DNA from: Spirogloea muscicola
Lineage: Eukaryota > Streptophyta > Zygnematophyceae > Spirogloeales > Spirogloeaceae
NCBI GenBank assembly: GCA_009602725.1
Contig: WELB01000003.1
Coordinates: 1,587,075 to 1,609,865 of the forward strand
DNA: 22,791 nucleotides
Reading direction: 5' to 3'
Made by a program: the position numbers and the translations under genes. Under the pieces are notes generated by a model, which was given only the letters and a program-made list of their open reading frames with translations, was not told the origin of the DNA and did no database searches. This document shows, one piece after another, positions 9,444 to 18,700 of this stretch (its first letter is position 1; each line of letters starts with the position of its first letter).

Positions 9444-10253
9444 TCACGAGCCAGTTCTAAATTTGCCCTCGTCAATCGGGATGCCTTCCCTTTCAGCGTG
9501 CTCGCCTCCTGATTCCTCGGTGGTCGACAAGCCTCCTTTCCTGCCCATCTCTTGGTAACCCTCCGGACCCAGCTCCTCCACCCTCGTGTGACCGCCCTTG
9601 CTGCGGCCTGCAGACAGTGTGCCAGGTCTGGCCTAAGACGATGTGCGCCGCTGATAGAGTGGCATGCATAGTCCAGGACGATAGAGCGGCATGCGTAGCC
9701 CAGGACGAGGATCATCACACATTGGGTCATGGCTAGCTTGCCTTCTGCAAGATGGATCTGAGCCTCCAATGACTTGCCGCTGGTGCCGCCTTGCACCACA
9801 GTTTCACCCTGCGACCCAGATTCAGGAACTCGCAAACGAAATATGAGCTTGGGCACGGCAAAGCTTGCCTGCAACGTGCTCATGCCTGACCCTGCGGCTA
9901 AATTATGGTCCAAGTAGGAATGTTAAGAGCTGCCTTGCAGCACGATTGCCGTGCAGCTTATCCCGAAATTACAGGTGGGAAATAATGAAGGCCACAATAG
10001 TACTTCTGAGACCCTGCGCTTCTGCTGCTGCTGCCGATTCTGGACTGTAGGACGAAGCAGGACAGCATTGTCATCGTGACAACGCCTCGACTGCATTTTG
10101 ACAGCCGAGGCCTGGAGTCCTGCTGCACTTGCTGGGGAGCATGCGGTCACAGGAGCCCACCTGACGGGCCCTCCGGTCGAGCTCCTGCCTCACATCCTCG
10201 GGCAGATGCTTGGCCTCCTCCACAGTGACCTGGTAATCGCCCTGCGCCTGCAT
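9444..10253 (-). CDS. Group 1 LEA (Em-type) desiccation protein, LEA copy 1 (5' end uncertain)
   Basis: Group 1 LEA proteins are small, very hydrophilic, disordered proteins that protect cells during drying (family knowledge). Exons: complement(10161..10253, 9742..9808, 9444..9607), 107 residues counted from the ATG at 10,253. Residues 1-31 are an algal module ([20 protein letters not shown]). Then comes the Em hallmark: [51 protein letters not shown], and a C-terminus [12 protein letters not shown]. The order and spacing match plant Em proteins with one 20-mer motif. Intron 2 has a GC donor (AG/GCAAGC). The frame stays open upstream of 10,253 into the assembly gap without another ATG. An Arg-rich presequence-like ORF beginning MAMAPLPASPPLLPAV at 10,438 is out of frame, so the true N-terminus may be longer. 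Confidence 0.88.
9653..9706 (+). repeat. 27-bp tandem duplication in LEA copy 1 intron 2
   Basis: Two adjacent 27-bp units, 9,653-9,679 and 9,680-9,706, each starting GATAGAG and ending CCAGGAC, differ at about three positions. They lie entirely within the intron (9,608-9,741). Confidence 0.85.
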
Positions 10254-10344
10254 CTTGGCAAAGCAGATACCGCAGCGACAAGCCGCACCTGCGCTCCGCA
10301 GTGACTCGCGGCCCTGGACGGCGAGCGCGCCCGCAGGCTTGTGC

Positions 10345-10375
10345 GGTGGCGGCGGCGGCGGCGGCGGCGGCGGAG
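10345..10375 (+). repeat. (GGC)n triplet tract
   Basis: About nine GGC triplets lie upstream of LEA copy 1, mirrored by a CCG tract at 10,761-10,795 upstream of LEA copy 2. Such tracts on both sides of an assembly gap are a likely cause of the gap. Confidence 0.85.
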
Positions 10376-10457
10376 GCGAGGGCGAGGGGGGACTGCAGGC
10401 AGCAATGGTGGGGAGGCGGGGAGGGGCGCCATGGCCATGCAGCCCGGGGGAGGGGGG

Positions 10458-10696
10458 NNNNNNNNNNNNNNNNNNNNNNNNNNNNNNNNNNNNNNNNNNN
10501 NNNNNNNNNNNNNNNNNNNNNNNNNNNNNNNNNNNNNNNNNNNNNNNNNNNNNNNNNNNNNNNNNNNNNNNNNNNNNNNNNNNNNNNNNNNNNNNNNNNN
10601 NNNNNNNNNNNNNNNNNNNNNNNNNNNNNNNNNNNNNNNNNNNNNNNNNNNNNNNNNNNNNNNNNNNNNNNNNNNNNNNNNNNNNNNNNNNNNNNN
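10458..10696. other. Assembly gap (239 N)
   Basis: Unresolved bases inside the head-to-head LEA spacer. They hide both LEA promoters and possibly the 5' end of LEA copy 1. The true length may differ from the number of N. Confidence 1.

Positions 10697-10760
<64 letters not shown>
10697..10760. repeat. Poly(T) homopolymer, 64 nt, abutting the gap
   Basis: An uninterrupted run of 64 T lies directly between the N block and the (CCG) tract. It may be a real homopolymer, a poly(A) tail of a minus-strand retroelement insertion, or a sequencing or gap-filling artefact. Because it borders Ns, its length should not be trusted. Confidence 0.95.
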
Positions 10761-10804
10761 CCGCCGTCGCCGCCGCCGCCGCCGCCGCCGGCGCCGTGAC
10801 CTGC

Positions 10805-11662
10805 ATGTCCGTCGCCAGGTCCTACTCGTCCCTTCGCGCGCTCGCCGCCTCCGCCGCCGGCTCGCGCCTGCCTGCGCTACGCAGCCTGCGCACCGCAGGC
10901 AGCCCGGCAGCGGCGGGCAGCGGGCCTGGGCGCCGCCGCCACTTCTCCAGGGCGCTCGAGATGCAGGGGCAGGGCGGAGAGCAGGTGACTGCGGAGGAGG
11001 CCAAGCACCTGCCGGAGGATAAGAAGCGAGAACTGGACCAGAGGGCTCGCCAGGTTGCGTCCGACGACCACATGTGCCGAGCAGGCCTGCAGGCCTTGGC
11101 TGCCATGTAGCTGCCTGCAGCCAGCTGCTTGGGGTCGCATCAGCGGCAGTAGCCCTTGCTGGGTGCACTTATTTGAGCAGAGACCAAGATCGCATGAAAC
11201 GGCAACTGAGCTCGAGCTCATATTTCACTCGTACTCTGATACCTGGGCTGCAGGGTGAGACTGTGGTGAAAGGCGGCACCAGCGGCAAGTCTTTGGAGGC
11301 TCAGATACACCTCGCAGAAGGCAAGCCAGCGCAGGCGCTCGGGGTCCTGAGTTCCCAGCTTTCTCGTTTAGCGTAATCACCTAGGTTTTGTACTTCACCG
11401 GCCCGTTTGCTGCAGCTGAGCTTGACGACACAGGTTGCAATCATGGATCAGGAATATTATCAATCCAGAAGCCGACCTTATGAGTTGACGTGTACTATCT
11501 GCAGGACGCAGCAAGGGTGGTCAGACGAGGGCTGAGGAGCTGGGCCCCGAAGGTTACCACGAGATGGGTAAGAAAGGGGGCCTGTCGAGTTCCGGAGCAG
11601 ATGGAGGAGAACGTGCTGCCCAAGAAGGCATCCCAATAGACGAAAGCAAGTTCACGAAATGA
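10805..11662 (+). CDS. Group 1 LEA (Em-type) protein with a predicted mitochondrial presequence, LEA copy 2
   Basis: Exons 10805..11053, 11254..11320 and 11505..11662 encode 157 residues. Residues 1-52 look like a mitochondrial targeting peptide: [20 protein letters not shown], rich in Arg, Ser and Ala, with no acidic residue until just before the module, ending [10 protein letters not shown]. Residues 53-83 are the conserved module ([20 protein letters not shown]). The Em core then follows: [48 protein letters not shown], and C-terminus [10 protein letters not shown]. Intron 1 (11,054-11,253) is phase 0. Intron 2 (11,321-11,504) has a GC donor and sits exactly where it does in copy 1. The gene is head to head with copy 1 across the gap. 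If the more internal Met53 were used, a cytosolic 105-residue form would result. The family is certain; the targeting is inferred. Confidence 0.92.
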
Positions 11663-13130
11663 ACGGCAACGATGAGTAGGTGTAGTCTGTGGCCCACTTA
11701 GAGACTCAAGCAGCAGCACGACCTCAAGAGTAACCTCAAGTTCAAATACTTGCTGCTCCAGTCACGGTCTTGTGATCACATTGCAATTGCAAGCTATACT
11801 TCAGCCCCCACAGTAGGCAGCGGCTGCGCCTGTTTCTGCTTTTGACGGTCAGGGCCGTGGGCACACCCTCTAGCATTCAACCCCCAGCGTGGCCTGCCGT
11901 GCAGAGCACCCAAGAGCGGCTCTTTCAGAAGAACGGTGCCAGCATCTGCATGAGCGCTTCGCTTCGCTGCCACAGAAATGGCTGTTTGTTGCCTATGCTT
12001 TTCTTTTCATGTATGATTCTGACATAGATAATCTCTGGCTCACGTACAATCCCAAAGGCCCACGTGCCTGACTTTGGGAGGGCGTTCGAAATGAGATGCC
12101 TTGATGCACACAAAAAACAAAGCAAAACATATAAAAGTCAGATTGATAATCGAGACGAGATGGAGGGTCTTTCGAAAATGAGGGCAGGTGTCCGTGTAAG
12201 CCCGCAACTCAGCCACGGCATACTATGCCAACGCAGATAGTAAATATGCCTGTCAGACAATCTGTCTCAGCAGAAGCCGTTGTGGATTTTCTCGCAGCTT
12301 CATTGCTTCACATTGTCGAGATTTGAGAAGCACAACGTGCACGCACGACACGCCGCATAATTGAGCAATGGCGAAGCACCGAGCGAGCGACAAGAGCGAC
12401 TTGGGCGTGCTCCTGCAGTTGTAGAGAGAGAGACGCTTCCAGGACAGGGCGGTGGCAGCTGTAGAGGACCTTTGCCGAAGCCTTACACTCTCCATCCCAG
12501 TCCTGCAGCCAGGCTTCCGAGGCCGTTAAGTGTGCGCCACGTGGCAGGGGCTTAGCTCAAGCTCAGCCGAGCTCCGCCCACTGAGCTCCGTACGGCCCCA
12601 TAAGACCCTGCATGGCTGCATCCAAAGCCCCGGCATGCCGCGCTCACGGCCCGTTGGCCGCGCCGAGAGCTACAGCGCCGCGCCCGCCATGGGCCTCCAT
12701 TTGAGCACCCTGCTCACACTGTGCTGAAGTTGCATGCCCCTGCGGAAGCTGTGATCGGCTGCGCTCCTCCTCGTACGGGGTGAGTTGGCCGCCTGTAGCC
12801 GCTGCTTCGCGCGCCACGTTGCGCCCTGAACGGCACAAGGCCTCGCTATGATTCTCGAATGCCTGCCGCCCTTTGCTGACGCTGCATGCAGCCGCCGCCT
12901 GCACGGCCTCCAGGGCGGAAGCGGAAGGCGAGGTGGGGTGAAAGGGCAGCAGCAACAGAGCAACTTAAAGCCTCACTTAAAGTGGTGAGGCTTTAAGTTG
13001 TTAGTGGACTACATTGTCTCTCAGTAAAAGCATAAGTACCCGTATCTCAATCGCTCTACCTGAGTTATCTGTAAATACAAATCCGTAGGATTTGTGGCGT
13101 AAAGTGAAGCTGATGATGCTGCAATAATGC
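11663..13130. other. Intergenic region between LEA copy 2 and the decayed third copy
   Basis: I see no credible gene. Short open frames such as an 18-codon ATG ORF at 12,368-12,424 and minus-strand frames at 12,253-12,963 lack recognisable motifs or convincing starts. It contains a TATA-like CATATAAAAG near 12,127, a 10-bp G-box palindrome at 12,536-12,545, a perfect hairpin at 12,961-13,000 and a smaller one at 13,077-13,095 (ACAAATCC..GGATTTGT). Confidence 0.4.
12961..13000. repeat. Perfect 16-bp inverted repeat (hairpin)
   Basis: Arms CAACTTAAAGCCTCAC (12,961-12,976) and GTGAGGCTTTAAGTTG (12,985-13,000) are exact reverse complements around an 8-nt loop. The centre itself contains the near-palindrome CACTTAAAGTG. 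It lies about 230 bp upstream of the decayed LEA copy. Its role is unknown; a miniature element remnant or a transcribed hairpin are possibilities. Confidence 0.9.
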
Positions 13131-13226
13131 TCCAGTCTCATCTTACTAGGTGCAGGCCGTCAATCTGCACTCGACCCTGCGGCTGCAAGAGACCACGGCA
13201 GCTTGAGGCCCTCCAAGGTGCTGAAA

Positions 13227-13779
13227 ATGCAGGAGCTGGGCGAGAAGCGCCAGCTGACCGTTGACGAGGCAAAGAAGCTGCCACAGAAGCTGTGGGAGGA
13301 GGTGAAGCAAGACCTTGACCAGAGGGCTGCCCAGGTTCACTCTCGAAACTCATGCGGCCACCGAGCAAGAGCAGGACTGCAAGAAGTCACATTGCAGCGC
13401 ATGCATCAGAGACTTGCGTCAAGGACAGTGATCTACCTCGTCCAGCCCTGGACTGATACGCAGGGTCGTGCGAGCTTAGGCAGCTGTCTCCTTTCTGCAC
13501 CTTCTCCAACTTACTCCATTATCTCAAACTGAGATGCAGGGTGAGACTGTGGTGGAAGGCGGCACCGGTGGCAAGTCTTTGGAGGCCCAGATACACCTTG
13601 CAGAAGGCAAGCCTGTCAGGATACTCCCCTCATACTCTTACCTATTCAGCTTGCTCGGAGGATTTAGCGTACTTGCAAAGGAGCGAGCAGGATAGATTCT
13701 TTGCCGGAAGTGGAGTGGGATGTGTGCAGGCCGCAGCAAGGGCGGCCACGCGAGGGCGAAGGAGCTAGATTCCAAGTGA
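13227..13779 (+). pseudogene. Group 1 LEA (Em-type) copy 3, truncated by nonsense codons
   Basis: The exon structure matches copies 1 and 2: 13227..13334, 13540..13606 (again 67 nt), then 13730 onward, with the same intron phases and the same GC donor (AG/GCAAGC at 13,607). The module is present but diverged (QLTVDEAKKLPQKLWEEVKQ), with a few extra residues. The Em core [20 protein letters not shown] is intact. Exon 3 reads GRSKGGHARAKELDSK and then hits TGA at 13,777-13,779, where the other copies continue with GYQEM. Beyond it, HQEMGKQAGLSSP is still recognisable before further TAG and TGA codons. There is no in-frame upstream ATG giving a presequence. A 74-residue product could still be made, but decay is the simpler reading. 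Confidence 0.85.
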
Positions 13780-15350
13780 CACCAAGAGATGGGTAAACAA
13801 GCTGGCCTGTCAAGTCCCAGCATTTAGTGAGGAGAATGCGCTGCAAGGATCGGGACCCGGTGATGAGAGGCATATTCTGGTTGTGAGCTCGCTGAGTTGT
13901 ACTAGAAGTAAATCGTCCCATATTCAGACTCAGGGCAGCAACGGTATCGCTGACAAACTTGTTGCTGCTGTGTATAAAGGTAGCTGGTTGCTTGCTCACA
14001 AACCCCAACCTGTCACGGTCATATTCCATGTGGCGCCATTGAGCTTTCAAAACCTACAAAACGGCACCCATCTCTGTACCTCGCTGATGGCAATGGCGTG
14101 GGCACACACTAGCAATCAATCTCGGAAGCATCCTGCCCAGCACGATCAGCACGAGCTGCTGGCTGCAAGGACGGCATCAAAGTGGGTACAAGGCCAGCAT
14201 CATTGCTGGCGCGTTTTGTTCTAAAAATGTTGATCGATACTTGCACTTTGTCAATGCTATGGGCATCAGGCATGCTAAGCTGCGAACTGCTTGCACTGGC
14301 AAACTCCCGCTGGTACTCATCTGCTAAGATCAAGTAATAGACTCCACTATCATGCTATGTAAAGCCTTGCCATTGAAGGTTGAGTATGAGTTTCCACCAG
14401 GTCTAACGTTACTTTTGGCTAGCAATTTCTATTCATAATGTGCACGCACAATCAGCTTGACATATACCTGCAAGATTGGCCCTCTTTTTAAAGTGTGGAC
14501 TTTAAAGAGTGGGACTTGCGCCATAAGTTGAGAGTGGTTGCAGGGGGGTATCTTTGTTAATCAAAAGCAGCACTGCAAAGCACATGATTCATTTGGAGTG
14601 CTCCAGTTGATAGTGAGCTATTGCGTGGAACGACACACTTGTGTGAAACTGCAGGAGCTGCTGCATTAGCTGCTTCCGAGCAGGTGCAGTTTCTGCAGTT
14701 TCTGCAGCTGCAGTCAGTGAGGAGGTGCAGTTTCTGCTTTGCCAAAGAAGCAGCTCCGTAGTGTAGCAGCTATGTGACCACAGCTCAGTGGAGACAGGCT
14801 GGAATTGGTGGCTTGGAATGCACCAAAGCGTCGCATAAGGAAGCCTGCTTAAAAGTACCATGCTAGAGGTGACCAGCCCTGCTACTTGACAAGGAGAAGA
14901 TCCCCAGGTAGCCCAATGCACCTGAGCATCACTTCAACTTTGACCTCATGACCAACAACCTGGACAAGTTTGTCTCCTTGTACGATAACTCCAAGCTCAA
15001 TGAACGATGACACATTCACCTGTCTTGCAGCCACTGCACGAAGTGTTCAGTGAGCATGCAGTATTGTGTATGATGTAGATGAAGGCACCATTGCCCTAGC
15101 CACTGATTGACCGCATACTGAACCTTACTTTAACTACAACATAGCCCAAGGTAAATGGCGTCCGCATCCTGGCAGCCACACGAGCAGGCCAATAGTCGCA
15201 TTCACCCTACCCTTTAGGTGAAAAGACGTCACTGACGGTGTTGAGGGAGCTGAGGGTGGCAGGTAGGAGGAACATAGAAGAAAGCGGCTGCTGATATGAA
15301 AGAATCGGCTGTGAAATGCCAGCCAGATGCATACAGGAACATAGAGGAGA
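13780..15350. other. Intergenic region between LEA copy 3 and SepSecS
   Basis: The first part carries the untranslated remnant of LEA exon 3 (to about 13,850). The rest has no gene I can defend. It includes a GCAGTTTCT-rich tract (14,688-14,735), an imperfect inverted repeat CTCTTTTTAAAGT/ACTTTAAAGAG (14,482-14,509) and a coding-like stretch listed separately at 14,915-15,010. Confidence 0.35.
14915..15010 (+). other. Short coding-like stretch of unknown identity
   Basis: Thirty-one sense codons before TGA read with protein-like composition: NAPEHHFNFDLMTNNLDKFV then SLYDNSKLNER. A TAG precedes it closely, after a possible CCCCAG acceptor. I do not recognise the family. It may be an orphan exon or gene remnant; nearby frames (for example EPYFNYNIAQ at about 15,119-15,148) could belong to the same relic. 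Confidence 0.25.
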
Positions 15351-15752
15351 ATGTCACTCAGCGGGAAGTCAACGGGTGCCTATATAGCCTACGGGCAGAC
15401 AGAAAGCTCAAGTAGAAGGCAGAAGCAGGGAGACAGGAAGAAGGCAAGTCGAGCTCGCTTTCCGCATGGAGCTGGCTTAGAGCTGACTGCATTTTCAGAA
15501 ATCGGAAAGACGAGCGGCAGGAAGAGGAGGAAGAGGAAGAGACAGAGAGCTGATCAGGTGCAGGCAGCGGTGGTGTGGCGAGGCAGCAAGGAAGCGGCGG
15601 CGCTGGCAGGGCGAGGCGACGGCGGCGGGAGCAGCGGCGCCTGGGGGCCGCGGCGGGGGTACGACAGGCGTACTTTGTGTGACGAGGCTACGGCCATTCT
15701 CCACCAGTTTTACGTGGGGACGCCACGAGCCGCCGCGAGGCAGGGGTTGTGA
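15351..15752 (+). other. Upstream ORF candidate in the SepSecS leader region
   Basis: An ATG ORF of 133 codons ends 22 nt before the SepSecS start. It is Arg/Lys-rich (GRKRRKRKRQRAD) and Gly/Ala-rich toward its end, with no family resemblance that I recognise. It could be a real uORF if transcription starts upstream of 15,351, or simply GC-rich leader and promoter sequence. No transcript evidence is available here. Confidence 0.25.
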
Positions 15753-15774
15753 GAACGCCGCGGGGGGCACCGCC

Positions 15775-18700
15775 ATGGACGAAGCGAGCCTGGCGCTGGC
15801 CGAGCGCCTCGTATCTCCGTCGTACATTCGGCAGGGCGGCCAGGCCCTGGCGCGCCGTCGCAAGATGGTGAGAGCGCGCCGCCGAGCTGCCCGGCGGCCA
15901 CCTCATGGTCTCCGTGCGGCGCTGCGCGCCTTGGTCTCTCGCTCAGCCGAGTGCGGCGGAGCGCCCCCCGGCGAGCAGGTGAAGGCGCTGCTGTCGCAGC
16001 GCCAGCTGCCGCGGGAGCCGTGGGACGACGACACCATCGAGTGGCTGATCCAGGTTATGCAATTTGCTCAGTCTCCGCGCACCTCTACGGTGCCTGCCTA
16101 AGCTGGCCGAGTGACCGTAGAGACGGGCAACAATTTGATAATTACGCAGACAGACAGACACTGCATGTCATTTAAAATTGCTCGCATCACTGCCGCTGAT
16201 GGAAGAGGGTGCACATTGCCATAAGAAGATGGTCAATGAGGTGCATGTAGTCAGCTGTGGCCAACTATCATGACATCAATCGCTCTGCTTGCAATGCAGG
16301 ACCTGGCACTCATGGACAGCAACAACTTTGTGGACAACGTTGGGATTGGGGAAAGAGAGGCCAGGTGCGCGAGCGAGTTAGTCAGGCGGCGGCACTATGG
16401 CCTCGCGCATGGCATAGGCCGCTCAGGCAACATCGCTGATGAGCAGCCCAAGGCGAGTGCAAATTGATGGTCCTGTTGAGCAGGTCCTTGTCATACGGTT
16501 GTTTTTTGTGCTGACAACTTCACTGTTCCAGGAATCAATATGAGAGACGTCGACTGTCTCCACTGTCTTCTTGTTAGCTTGACCCTGGTGATTGTTGCTT
16601 GCTTCCGGCACCATCAGGCTGCTGGCTCCACTCTTCTGGCCAGGGTGACAAATTATCTGGTCAGAGATGCCTTGGAAATCGCAGGCCTCAAGGGTATGTT
16701 CGTGTCTGACTTCTTAGCCATCTGCACTCAATTAGCTTTAGTCAAGCAGAGCCAAGCTGTGTGAGCAGGCATGACAAACTTATGGAGGAGGCTTGTTATG
16801 GTGTATGCAGATGTGGGTGCTGTGACAGTGCTGCCAATTGCAACAGGCATGACAATCACTATTACTCTCCTCGCATTAAGATCCAAGCGACCAGCATGTG
16901 CTAGGCAAGTGAATCTTATCATGTGCCCTATGATGCATGCCAGATCCTTGCAGTTGTTAGCCTTGTGCACTCTTCCTGGTTGGGTCACCAGACTATTCTC
17001 CATTCTACCACGCTTTGATCGGATTGAGAAGGTGATGGTACTCTTCCAGGTTCGTCCTATGGCCAAGAATGGACCAAAAGACGTGTGTGAAGGCAGTCAC
17101 ATCTGCTGGACTAGACCTCGTGGTTAGTCACATTGCTGGCTCTCTTCCTTGCAGGAGACTGCTGCGTATGCCACCTCTGCTACAACCCTATCTGGAAGCA
17201 TTGCTTGCACGCACTAACTGTGTATTAAGAGCACCGGCCGCAAGTAGTCCGTGTATTTTATTTGTACCAGCCACTTGCACAGAGATAGGCAGTTAATACT
17301 TACTTAGTGGACTGTGTGACAATGCAGGTAATTTCCAGCATTCTGGAGGAAGACCAAGTCTGTACAAATGTTACTCAAATTGAGCAGGAGATATGTACGA
17401 GGGGTGCAGATAACATTGTCTGCGTGCTCACCACCACGTCATGTTTCGCACCTCGAGCAGCTGACAGGTACTCAGCACCTAGTCCTCATGAAAAATCGCT
17501 GGCTTGGCAAGCTTAGGTCATTGCAGTTGACATGGAGGTGCTCTTGGCTCATGAGTGGTGTAGAGTGGAGGAGGTCGCCAAATTATGTCATCGCTATGGT
17601 GTGGGGCACATCATTAACAATGCGTATGGTGTGCAGGTATGTCTGCCTCATCAGATCTGTGTGGGTTCCACTAAGGATCCTCATTCAAATAGTCTCTGAC
17701 GATGCTGCACTGTTGCAGGCATCTTCAATCTGCGAGAGTGTAACAAGAGCCTGGAGGCGAGGACGGGTTGATGGTGTCATCCAAAGCACAGACAAGAACT
17801 TCATGGTCCCGGTATGATCAAGTTGCCTACCTATGCAAATGCAAAGAAATGAAGTACTGCCAAGTTGACTGCATCTCACTTCAACTTGACTTGTCCAGGT
17901 GGGAGGTGCCGTCCTCGCATCAGGAGCTAAAGATGCCTCGCTTGTGGACGCTGTGAATGCATTATACCCGGGTAAGTGGCTCAGCTGCTTGGTGGAGGAT
18001 AGAGAGCCTGATAGAAAGCCTTGCCATTTGGCAGTCTTGACTTCAAGGCAGCCTCTTCCTGAGCTGTTACTTACGCTTTCTTGCAGGACGAGCTTCAATG
18101 AGTCCGTTACTGGATGTTTTCATCACATTACTCTCTCTGGGGGCTTCAGGCAGGTCCTTGGTGACAGGAGCGCTTGTGTTGCGGGCTTCATTGCAGTAAA
18201 TCTCACACATTGTATATCATCTGTATGACTTTTGAAGACAATCTTTCAAAGTACATTTGTGTGATGCTCCAATAAGCAGGGTGGAGGAAGCTGCTGGAGC
18301 AGCGACAGACGGTCTTTACACATCTTCACAACGGTCTGGCAGCATTGGCAGAAGAGCAAGGTCTGTAGCTTTATGTTCCTTTTATGATACTGAGATTTTC
18401 ATATAGAAGATGTATTGTTATTGGTATTGTTTGGCCTTATATTTGTGATGTTGGTTTTGTCTTGCATGAAATGCTGCTGCTAAAAGGTAGGCCGCCTTAG
18501 CATCCTTGCTCATCCACTCAGTATGCAGAAGCCAGGCAATCCTTATTCTGCTAAAAGCTCCTCAATCTGCCTCCTATACCTGCAGGAGAGCGACTGCTCA
18601 GCACTCCCCAGAACCCCATCTCCATGGCCATGTCGCTTTCCACATTGCAGTCTCCTAGTGCAGGCGAGCAGGAACACATTGGACTGGGTAATCAAGAGTC

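Noticed and set aside
10071-11168. Long minus- and plus-strand frames spanning the gap with poly-Lys or poly-Phe
   Set aside because: Produced by Ns and the 64-T run; only the LEA exons inside them are supported.
12644-12963. About 100-codon minus-strand frames
   Set aside because: The overlapping frames compete, the longest begins at a non-ATG codon, and there is no motif or splice support.
13777-13779. TGA in LEA copy 3 as a selenocysteine codon, given the nearby SepSecS gene
   Set aside because: The frame soon meets TAG and TGA again, the other copies have Gly there, and no SECIS-like structure is evident. Nonsense decay is simpler.
14482-14509. Inverted repeat around CTTTAAAG
   Set aside because: The arms are unequal (two extra T) and AT-rich, so chance is plausible; noted only because it echoes the hairpin at 12,961.
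14589-14921. 110-codon minus-strand frame
   Set aside because: Starts at a GTG, overlaps the GCAGTTTCT-rich tract, and shows no family pattern.
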